A stretch of DNA of 5,787 nucleotides, taken from the NCBI GenBank assembly GCA_028287225.1, contig JAQBPZ010000078.1:1-5787 (forward strand), given 5' to 3'. Source of the stretch: Gemmatimonadota bacterium. GTDB lineage: Bacteria > Gemmatimonadota > Gemmatimonadetes > Gemmatimonadales > Gemmatimonadaceae. Shown here in pieces: positions 1 to 4,601 of this stretch (within the stretch, counting starts at the first letter, position 1; each line of letters starts with the position of its first letter). Below the pieces are notes generated by a model. It saw nothing but the letters and a program-made list of their open reading frames with translations, was not told the origin of the DNA and ran no database searches. Both the position numbers and the translations under genes were made by a program.

Positions 1-107
1 ACCCGGCGGCCCTGGCGGCCGCGGTGGTCCGGGCGGCGGCCCCGGCGGCGGCTCGGGTCCCGATCGTGGACGGGGCGGCGGTGGCGGCGGCGGACGGGAC
101 AACCGTC
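1..107 (+). repeat. Low-complexity GGC/GGN-rich tract coding for a Gly-rich tail
   Basis: The tract is dominated by GGC, GGT and CGG/CCC triplets in the rpsE reading frame. It codes for short irregular PGG, GGR and GGGP units and one run of seven Gly (visible residues 25-31). There is no fixed period. It is a coding low-complexity region, not an intergenic repeat, and its left end lies outside the window. Confidence 0.75.
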
Positions 108-637
108 GCAACGAGCAGGATCGCGAAGGCAGCGACCTGATCGAGAACGTCGTCGCGATCAACCGCGTGGCCAAGGTCGTGAAGGGCGGACGCCGGTTCA
201 GCTTCAACGCGCTCGTCGCCATCGGCGATGGGCAGGGGAAGGTGGGCTACGCGTCGGGCAAGGCGAACGAAGTCTCCGAGGCGGTCCGCAAGGCCGTCGA
301 GGCGGCGCGCCGCAACATGGTGTCCGTGCCGCTGACGGGGTCCACGATCCCGCACGAGGTCACGGGCGAGCATGGCGCGGGCAAGGTGTGGATGAAGCCG
401 GCCGCGCCGGGAGCCGGCGTGATCGCCGGTGGCGCGGTGCGCGCCGTGATGGAGTGCGTCGGCATCAGCGACATCCTCACGAAGAGCCTCGGCTCCACGA
501 ACCCGCACAACATGGTACGCGCCGCGATGGACGGACTGGCGCAGCTCACGACGGTCGACCAGATCGCCCGTGAGCGCGGCATCGACCCGGAGAAGCTGGG
601 CTATCGCTCGCGCAACAAGGCAAAGGTGACGGTCTAA
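2..637 (+). CDS. rpsE: 30S ribosomal protein S5 (5' end outside window)
   Basis: S5 is a small-subunit protein that helps form the mRNA entry channel and contributes to decoding accuracy. The frame is open from base 2, so the true start lies upstream. The internal GTG at 167 is only a Val inside the conserved INRVAKVVKGGRRFSF segment and is not the start. Of 211 visible codons, about the first 43 are a Gly/Pro/Arg-rich tail. The N-terminal double-stranded-RNA-binding-like S5 domain then begins near SDLIENVVAINRV (residues 44-56 of the visible part). The C-terminal S5 fold follows, with GVIAGGAVRAVMECVGISD and LTKSLGSTNPHNMVRAAMDGL. The VVKGGRRFSF loop, where spectinomycin-resistance mutations occur in other bacteria, looks wild type. 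The stop TAA (635-637) overlaps the rpmD ATG by one base. The core assignment is secure; the length of the missing N-terminus is unknown. Confidence 0.97.
   Translation, partial: PGGPGGRGGPGGGPGGGSGPDRGRGGGGGGGRDNRRNEQDREGSDLIENVVAINRVAKVVKGGRRFSFNALVAIGDGQGKVGYASGKANEVSEAVRKAVEAARRNMVSVPLTGSTIPHEVTGEHGAGKVWMKPAAPGAGVIAGGAVRAVMECVGISDILTKSLGSTNPHNMVRAAMDGLAQLTTVDQIARERGIDPEKLGYRSRNKAKVTV
622..629 (+). promoter_or_regulatory. Shine-Dalgarno site of rpmD
   Basis: AAAGGTGA, which includes the AGGTGA part of the anti-SD complement, lies inside the last rpsE codons, seven bases before the ATG at 637. It supports a start that overlaps the rpsE stop and therefore gives a 24-residue N-terminal extension on L30. 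Confidence 0.6.
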
Positions 638-888
638 TGCCGCGGACATTCGTATGGCACCCGTCAAAGGGGCCGAAGGTAACGGGCAAGAACGAGCTCA
701 CGACCGGCAAGGTCCGGATCAAGCAGGTCCGGAGCGGGATCGGGCACAGTGAGACGATGAAGCTGACGCTCAAGGCGATCGGCCTGCGGCACCACCAGGC
801 GGAGGTCATCAAGCAGGACTCCCCGACCCTGCGTGGCCAACTCAAGAAGGTGCGCCACCTCGTTGAGGTGGTGCCCGTCGAGGAATAG
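637..888 (+). CDS. rpmD: 50S ribosomal protein L30
   Basis: L30 is a small large-subunit protein. The family core starts at residue 25 (KVRIKQVRSGIG) and runs through TLKAIGLR and DSPTLRGQLKKVRHLVEV to residue 78. The protein is 83 residues against about 60 for typical bacterial L30. The extra length is an N-terminal stretch of 24 residues (beginning MPRTFVWHPSKG). No ATG, GTG or TTG codon lies in frame between codon 1 and the core, so the ATG at 637 is the only usable start and the extension appears genuine. The start overlaps the rpsE TAA (TAATG) and has an SD site inside rpsE, which implies translational coupling. The next gene, rplO, begins four bases after the stop. Confidence 0.95.
   Translation: MPRTFVWHPSKGPKVTGKNELTTGKVRIKQVRSGIGHSETMKLTLKAIGLRHHQAEVIKQDSPTLRGQLKKVRHLVEVVPVEE
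880..885 (+). promoter_or_regulatory. Shine-Dalgarno site of rplO
   Basis: GAGGAA, formed by the last Glu codons of rpmD, lies seven bases before the GTG at 893. It decides the rplO start in favour of this GTG over the in-frame GTG at 833, which would overlap rpmD by 56 bases. Confidence 0.7.
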
Positions 889-892
889 ACCA

Positions 893-1348
893 GTGGCAAG
901 CGAAAAGATCGGCCTCCACAACCTCTCGCCGGCCCCCGGCAGCCATCGCGACCGCAAGCGTCTCGGTCGCGGTCCGGGCTCGGGTACCGGCAAGACGTCT
1001 GGCAAGGGCCACAAGGGTAGCAAGGCACGCGCGGGCCATCACGGCCCCGGCGGCGGCAAGCCGCACTTCGAAGGTGGCCAGATGCCGCTCACGCGTCGTC
1101 TGCCGAAGCGCGGCTTCACCAATCCATTCCGTGAGGAAGCCAACGTCATCCGCCTCGACCAGCTCGCGCTGCTCGGTGGCGAGATCACGGCGGACAGCCT
1201 GCGCGCGGCCGGCCTGGTCAAGCGCAAGGGTCCGGTGAAGGTGCTGAACAACGGCGAGCTCACGCAGGCGGTCACGGTGCGCGGCCTCAAGGTCAGCGCG
1301 TCGGCTCGCGAGGCGATCGTCGCCGCGGGCGGAAAGGTCGAGGAGTAA
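893..1348 (+). CDS. rplO: 50S ribosomal protein L15
   Basis: L15 binds 23S rRNA late in assembly of the large subunit. The 151-residue product starts at GTG (MASEKIGLHNLSPAPGS), the usual L15 beginning. The basic Gly-rich N-terminal arm that threads into rRNA follows at about residues 20-62 (RLGRGPGSGTGKTSGKGHKG, then GHHGPGGGKPHFEGGQMPL). The globular C-terminal domain occupies about 85-151 and includes the L15-typical VKVLNNGELT and LKVSASAREAI stretches. The length is normal for the family (about 145-150). An upstream GTG at 833 in the same frame was rejected because its extra 20 codons overlap rpmD and match no L15. SecY starts 24 bases downstream, as expected in spc-type operons. Confidence 0.97.
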   Translation: MASEKIGLHNLSPAPGSHRDRKRLGRGPGSGTGKTSGKGHKGSKARAGHHGPGGGKPHFEGGQMPLTRRLPKRGFTNPFREEANVIRLDQLALLGGEITADSLRAAGLVKRKGPVKVLNNGELTQAVTVRGLKVSASAREAIVAAGGKVEE

Positions 1349-1360
1349 CGCCGTACCCCC

Positions 1361-1365
1361 AGGAG
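1361..1365 (+). promoter_or_regulatory. Shine-Dalgarno site of secY
   Basis: AGGAG, seven bases before the ATG at 1373, in the 24-base rplO-secY gap. It is a good match to the consensus. Confidence 0.75.
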
Positions 1366-1372
1366 CTGGTTC

Positions 1373-2719
1373 ATGGCCCAGAACAATGCCGCCACGGCGG
1401 TATCGAACGTCTTCAGGACACCGGAGCTGAAGGACAAGATCCTCTTCACGCTCCTGTGCCTGGTGGTCTACCGCGTCGGCGCGCACATCACGGCGCCGGG
1501 CGTGGATGTCGTTGCCCTCACCGACTTCTTCCGCAACCAGTCGCAGCAGAGCGGGGGCGGTCTCCTCGGCCTGTACGACCTGTTCACCGGTGGCCAGCTC
1601 TCGCGCGCCACGGTGTTCGCGCTCGGGATCATGCCGTACATCTCGGCCAGCATCTTCGTGCAGATCGCCGGCGCGGTGGTGCCCCAGGTCGAGAAGATGC
1701 AGAAGGACGAGGAAGGCCGGAAGCGCATCAACCAGTGGACGCGCTACGCCACGGTCGTCCTCGCCCTCGTACAGGCCTGGGGCTTCGCCCTGTTCACGGA
1801 GTCGCTCCAGGGCGCCATCGCGAACCCGGGGATGGCCTTCCGCCTCCAGATGGCCTTCTTCCTCACCACGGGCGCGATCTTCGTCATGTGGCTGGGTGAG
1901 CAGATCACGGAGCGCGGCCTCGGCAACGGCGCCTCGCTCCTCATCTTCTTCTCGATCGTCGAGCGCGTCTGGCCCGGCATCGGGACGACCTTCCGGTTCG
2001 TCAACACCGGCGCCATCGGGCCGCTCTCGCTGCTCGTCCTCGGCGCCCTGATGGTCGCGGTGGTCGCCGCGGTCGTCGCCATCACCATGGCGTCGCGCCG
2101 CATCCTCATCCAGATCCCGCAGCGCACCATGGCGCGGGGCCGGATGCGCGAGGCGGCTCGAAGCTTCATCCCGCTCCGCCTCAACACGGCCGGCGTGATG
2201 CCGATCGTGTTCGCGCAGTCGATCATCGTGGTCCCGGGCGCCTTCGCGCAGTTCTTTCCCGGTCACGAGCTCGCCACGCGGCTCTCCGAGCTGTTCGCCC
2301 CGGGTACCGTCTGGTACATCATCATCGAGGCGATCCTCATCATGTTCTTCACGTACTTCTACACGTCGATCATCTTCAATCCGATCGACCTGGCGGAGAA
2401 CCTGAAGAAGCAGGGTGGCTTCATCCCCGGCGTGAAGCCGGGCGCCCGCACGGCCGAGTACATCGACCAGGTCGTCTCGCGCATCACGCTCCCGGGCGCC
2501 ATCTTCCTCACGGTGATCGCGCTGCTCCCGGTGATCATCTCCCGCGCGGTCAACGTCCCCTTCGTCTTCGGCGGCACCTCGCTGCTGATCGTCGTCGGCG
2601 TCGCGCTGGACACGCTGGCCCAGGTGCAGCAGCACCTGCTGCTCCGCAAGTACGACGGCTTCATGAAGAAGGGCCGCCTCAAGGTCCGCGGCAGCCAGTC
2701 GGCCGCCGGAGGCTTCTAG
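1373..2719 (+). CDS. secY: Protein translocase subunit SecY
   Basis: SecY is the inner-membrane channel through which SecA- or ribosome-driven polypeptides cross or enter the membrane, in complex with SecE and SecG. The 448-residue product has the expected ten hydrophobic segments at roughly residues 22-40, 79-99, 125-142, 157-175, 184-202, 217-239, 273-292, 312-334, 373-391 and 397-415. Family landmarks are the plug region GGGLLGLYDLFTGGQLSRA (61-79), FALGIMPYISASI (82-94), RGLGNGASLLIF (181-192), the RRILIQIPQR and IPLRLNTAGVMPIVF cytosolic loop/TM7 start (242-280), and the C5 loop NPIDLAENLKKQGGFIPG (336-353), which contacts SecA or the ribosome. The C-terminus is LKVRGSQSAAGGF, slightly longer than usual. 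Length and topology are normal. The stop lies 22 bases before adk. Confidence 0.98.
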   Translation: MAQNNAATAVSNVFRTPELKDKILFTLLCLVVYRVGAHITAPGVDVVALTDFFRNQSQQSGGGLLGLYDLFTGGQLSRATVFALGIMPYISASIFVQIAGAVVPQVEKMQKDEEGRKRINQWTRYATVVLALVQAWGFALFTESLQGAIANPGMAFRLQMAFFLTTGAIFVMWLGEQITERGLGNGASLLIFFSIVERVWPGIGTTFRFVNTGAIGPLSLLVLGALMVAVVAAVVAITMASRRILIQIPQRTMARGRMREAARSFIPLRLNTAGVMPIVFAQSIIVVPGAFAQFFPGHELATRLSELFAPGTVWYIIIEAILIMFFTYFYTSIIFNPIDLAENLKKQGGFIPGVKPGARTAEYIDQVVSRITLPGAIFLTVIALLPVIISRAVNVPFVFGGTSLLIVVGVALDTLAQVQQHLLLRKYDGFMKKGRLKVRGSQSAAGGF

Positions 2720-2741
2720 GCTTCACCGCTTCCCCCACCCG

Positions 2742-3383
2742 ATGATCATCGTTCTCTTCGGCAAGCCGGGCGCTGGGAAGGGGACGCAGGCGCCGCTGCT
2801 CGCAGCGGCGCTTGGCGTTCCGACCCTCGCCACCGGCGACGAGCTGCGCGCAGCGATCCGCAGCGGATCCGCCCTTGGACTCGAGGCCAAGGCGTACATG
2901 GACCGTGGCGACCTGGTGCCGGATGCCGTCATCCTCGGCATCATCAAGCAGGCGCTGAGCGAGCCCCGCGCCGCGAAGGGCGTGCTCCTGGACGGCGTGG
3001 TGCGCACGGTGCCGCAGGCCGAGGGCCTCGCCGCCGTCTGCGCCGACCTCGGCACGCAGGTGGACGCGGTCCTCTGCTTCGACATCGACGACGACGAGAT
3101 CGTCCGCCGCCTCGCCAGCCGCACGATCTGCGACACCTGCCAGCACCCGCGCGGCGACGCCGAGCCGGGCGACCCCTGCGTCCAGCCCGGGTGCCCGGGG
3201 AAGCTCGTGCGTCGCAAGGACGACGAGCCGGAGGCCATCCGCAACCGGCTCGACGTCTACCGCCGCCAGACCGCCCCGGTGCTGCAATGGTACCGGACCC
3301 ACGGCACGAAGGTCGCCACGATCGACGCCGTGGGATCGGTGGAAGAGGTGACCGCCCGCGCCCTGTCGGCGCTGGCGCCATGA
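2742..3383 (+). CDS. adk: Adenylate kinase with an atypical four-Cys LID
   Basis: Cytosolic enzyme catalysing ATP + AMP = 2 ADP. The 213-residue protein has the P-loop GKPGAGKGT at residues 7-15, the usual distance from Met1, which fixes the start. AMP-site elements are TGDELR (31-36), LVPDAVILGIIK (58-69) and DGVVRT (84-89). The basic switch RRLASR is at 122-127, and RRKDDEPEAIRNRLDVY at 157-173 supplies the other conserved Arg and Asp residues. The LID carries C130, C133, C146 and C151, suggesting a structural zinc site, but the spacing C-X2-C-X12-C-X4-C is shorter and different from the common C-X2-C-X16-C-X2-C/D. The usual YHxxxxPP stretch of the LID is absent. The family's DGFPRT motif reads DGVVRT. 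The core identity is certain. No clear SD precedes the ATG in the pyrimidine-rich 22-base gap after secY, so translation may depend on coupling. Confidence 0.97.
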   Translation: MIIVLFGKPGAGKGTQAPLLAAALGVPTLATGDELRAAIRSGSALGLEAKAYMDRGDLVPDAVILGIIKQALSEPRAAKGVLLDGVVRTVPQAEGLAAVCADLGTQVDAVLCFDIDDDEIVRRLASRTICDTCQHPRGDAEPGDPCVQPGCPGKLVRRKDDEPEAIRNRLDVYRRQTAPVLQWYRTHGTKVATIDAVGSVEEVTARALSALAP

Positions 3384-3406
3384 CCACACGCGCGAGGCCC
3401 GCATGA
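3380..3406 (+). other. Eight-codon ORF bridging adk and map (possible coupling peptide)
   Basis: An ATG at 3380 overlaps the adk TGA as ATGA. It reads eight codons (MTTRARPA) and ends in TGA at 3404-3406, which overlaps the map ATG as a second ATGA. The layout could let terminating ribosomes step from adk through the short ORF to map. There is no independent proof that it is translated, and map also has its own SD site. In GC-rich DNA such overlaps can arise by chance. Confidence 0.25.
3394..3397 (+). promoter_or_regulatory. Shine-Dalgarno site of map
   Basis: GAGG, five bases before the ATG at 3403. It is short but correctly placed and supports independent initiation of map. Confidence 0.5.
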
Positions 3407-4155
3407 TCCAGCTCAAGAGCGTTCGCGAGATCGACGTCATGGCCGAGGGGGGGAAGATCCTCGCGGCCACGCTGCAGATGCTCCGCCGCGAGGTGAAGCC
3501 GGGGATGTCCACCCTCGACCTGGACGCGATCGCCGAGGAGTTCATTCGCAGCCATCCGGGCGCGACGCCGGCCTTCAAGGGGCTGTACGGCTTCCCGGGC
3601 TCGCTCTGCACGTCCATCAACCAGGAGATCGTCCACGGCATCCCGTCGAAGAAGCGGGTGCTCCGGGACGGCGACGTGATCTCGATCGACGCGGGCATCC
3701 GCTTCCAGGGTTACTTCACCGACTCGGCCACCACGGTCGCCGTGGGGACGGTGGATCCGGAGACGGCCCGCCTGCTCGCGGTGACGGAGGAGTCGCTGGC
3801 CGCGGGCATCGCCGCGGCCGTCCCGGGCAATCACCTGGGCGACATCGGCGGGGCGGTGCAGCGCGTGGTGGAGGCGGCGGGCTTCAGCGTGGTCCGCGAC
3901 CTGGTGGGCCACGGCATCGGCGCCGAGTTCCACGAGGAGCCGCAGGTCCCGAACTACGGCAAGCCGAAGCGCGGCCTCAAGCTGGTGCCCGGCCTGACGA
4001 TCGCCATCGAGCCGATGGTGAACATCGGCGGCCCGGCGACGCGCACCCTCCCCGACAAGTGGACGATCGTGACGGTCGACGGCTCGCGCTCGGCGCACTT
4101 CGAGCACACCGTGGCGATCACCGAGACGGGCAACCGGGTGCTCACCGCGGCCTAG
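3403..4155 (+). CDS. map: Methionine aminopeptidase, type I
   Basis: Dimetal hydrolase that removes the initiator Met from nascent proteins whose second residue is small, acting in the cytosol after deformylation. The 250-residue protein is the short bacterial (type Ia) form without an N-terminal zinc-finger or linker extension. All five metal ligands are visible: D96 (SIDAG), D107 (YFTDSA), H170 (GHGIG), E203 (IEPM) and E234 (HFEHT). The auxiliary histidines H78 (VHGIP) and H177 (FHEEP) are present too. Each position is one less than the E. coli counterpart I recall (D97, D108, H171, E204, E235), so the protein is nearly collinear with it. It begins with the typical IQLKSVREIDVMAEGGKI. It follows adk by 19 bases and is the last recognisable operon gene in the window; the infA and rpmJ genes common after map are not seen. 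Confidence 0.98.
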   Translation: MIQLKSVREIDVMAEGGKILAATLQMLRREVKPGMSTLDLDAIAEEFIRSHPGATPAFKGLYGFPGSLCTSINQEIVHGIPSKKRVLRDGDVISIDAGIRFQGYFTDSATTVAVGTVDPETARLLAVTEESLAAGIAAAVPGNHLGDIGGAVQRVVEAAGFSVVRDLVGHGIGAEFHEEPQVPNYGKPKRGLKLVPGLTIAIEPMVNIGGPATRTLPDKWTIVTVDGSRSAHFEHTVAITETGNRVLTAA

Positions 4156-4177
4156 CTGCTCCGGTGCGCTGGTCGCC

Positions 4178-4280
4178 CCTGATCCTGTTCACCGTCTGGA
4201 TTCCATCGTCGTGGCGCGATGGCCTCGGCGAGCGGGGCTGGAAGTCAACAGCGGGGGGACTGCTCACGCATCCAACGGAT
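4178..4280 (+). repeat. Inverted-repeat arm A (about 103 bases)
   Basis: Aligned by hand against the reverse complement of 4393-4496, about 17 differences in 106 columns (roughly 84% identity). The best blocks are 4256-4280, a 25-base block with one mismatch that ends in GCATCCAACGGAT; 4191-4204 (ACCGTCTGGATTCC, 14 identical); and 4224-4233 (CTCGGCGAGC). The outer end begins CCTGATCC, mirrored by GGATCAGG at the far end of arm B. Confidence 0.85.
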
Positions 4281-4288
4281 TGATGCGA

Positions 4289-4321
4289 CGTGGCGCGACC
4301 ATTCCGAAATGGCCCGCCACG
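4289..4321 (+). other. Strong hairpin between the repeat arms
   Basis: An outer stem CGTGGCG (4289-4295) with CGCCACG (4315-4321) encloses an inner stem CCATT (4299-4303) with AATGG (4308-4312), with a CCGA loop and a small internal loop or bulge between the stems. No T-run follows, so it is not a standard intrinsic terminator. It sits near the left side of the spacer of the inverted-repeat unit. Confidence 0.6.
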
Positions 4322-4392
4322 CTACTCGACCACGCGGGCATCCCATCCTTTCCTCACCGGACATCATCCCAGAGCCGGCTCCGGTACGACGG

Positions 4393-4496
4393 ATCCGTTG
4401 GATGCCTGAGCAGTCCCAGTCAGTTGACCTTGAGCCCGGCTCGCCGAGGGCCAGTGCGCCACGCCGACGGAATCCAGACGGTTGAACCGGATCAGG
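4393..4496 (-). repeat. Inverted-repeat arm B (about 104 bases)
   Basis: Reverse-oriented partner of arm A. Matching blocks on the + strand are 4393-4417 (begins ATCCGTTGGATGC, one mismatch over 25), 4439-4448 (GCTCGCCGAG) and 4469-4482 (GGAATCCAGACGGT). The least conserved part is 4418-4423 together with 4427-4432. The similarity stops sharply at GGATCAGG. Confidence 0.85.
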
Positions 4497-4509
4497 CGCC
4501 GAGCCATCA

Positions 4510-4528
4510 AGGCCGGAAAGCACGGCCT
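4510..4528 (+). other. Small GC-rich hairpin upstream of the peptidase gene
   Basis: AGGCCG (4510-4515) pairs perfectly with CGGCCT (4523-4528) around a seven-base GAAAGCA loop. A further CGGCCGG at 4532-4538 could compete for the left strand. No T-tract follows. It may be a weak terminator or leader structure, or chance in GC-rich sequence. Confidence 0.3.
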
Positions 4529-4592
4529 CAACGGCCGGACCACCGCTCGCGTTGAACTAGGCAGAGCTGTAGAATCGCAGCATCACCCCACC

Positions 4593-4596
4593 GAGG
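4593..4596 (+). promoter_or_regulatory. Shine-Dalgarno site of the peptidase gene
   Basis: GAGG, five bases before the ATG at 4602. It supports that start over the in-frame ATG at 4635, which would remove the basic n-region of the signal peptide. Confidence 0.55.
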
Positions 4597-4601
4597 CCTT
4601 C

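Larger units (their letters stand above)
4178..4496. mobile_element. Possible MITE-like element bounded by long inverted repeats
   Basis: The two arms plus a 112-base spacer make a 319-base unit with no transposase, bounded by CCTGATCC...GGATCAGG. The tetranucleotide CGCC directly flanks both ends (4174-4177 and 4497-4500). It could be a target-site duplication, but four G/C bases in such DNA are weak evidence. A non-autonomous element with long terminal repeats fits the layout. Alternatives are two neighbouring copies of a dispersed repeat in opposite orientation, or a long structured RNA at the end of the operon transcript. Confidence 0.35.
4156..4601. other. 446-base intergenic region without a convincing gene
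   Basis: Short open frames exist on both strands (for example 4211-4555 + and 4245-4523 -), but none gives a recognisable protein and several mutually overlap. The stretch holds a long imperfect inverted repeat (4178-4280 against 4393-4496) and a hairpin between the arms (4289-4321). The palindromes GAGCCGGCTC (4372-4381) and ACGGATCCGT (4389-4398) and a small GC hairpin (4510-4528) are also present. No T-tract terminator, infA, rpmJ, tRNA or clear sigma-70 promoter was found. It must contain the end of the map transcript and probably the promoter of the peptidase gene. Confidence 0.7.

Noticed and set aside
167..169. GTG at 167 as the rpsE start
   Set aside because: It lies inside the conserved INRVAKVV segment of S5, and the frame is open to the window edge.
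842..2635. 597-codon open frame on the minus strand across rplO and secY
   Set aside because: Composition is Asp/Glu/Arg/His-rich low complexity, typical of the antisense of GC-rich codon-biased genes; it lies opposite two certain genes.
2679..4107. Two long minus-strand open frames (2679-3698 and 2944-4107) opposite adk and map
   Set aside because: Shadow frames with biased Arg/Ala composition and no recognisable motif.
4487..4530. SRP RNA-like string (ATCAGG...CCGGAAAGCA...)
   Set aside because: The CAGG and GGAA elements are about 18 bases apart, not the short spacing of the SRP RNA domain IV loop, and the AGCAG side is missing.
4211..4555. Plus-strand 114-codon open frame and other short frames in the intergenic region
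   Set aside because: No recognisable protein; overlapping frames on both strands, and the sequence is explained by the inverted repeat.
4552..4575. Promoter TTGAAC (4552-4557) with TAGAAT (4570-4575)
   Set aside because: The spacer is only 12 bases, too short for a sigma-70 promoter; no better -35 sits 17 bases upstream of TAGAAT.
4156..4601. infA or rpmJ hidden after map
   Set aside because: No frame gives an IF-1 or L36 sequence; the Cys/His pattern of L36 is not seen.
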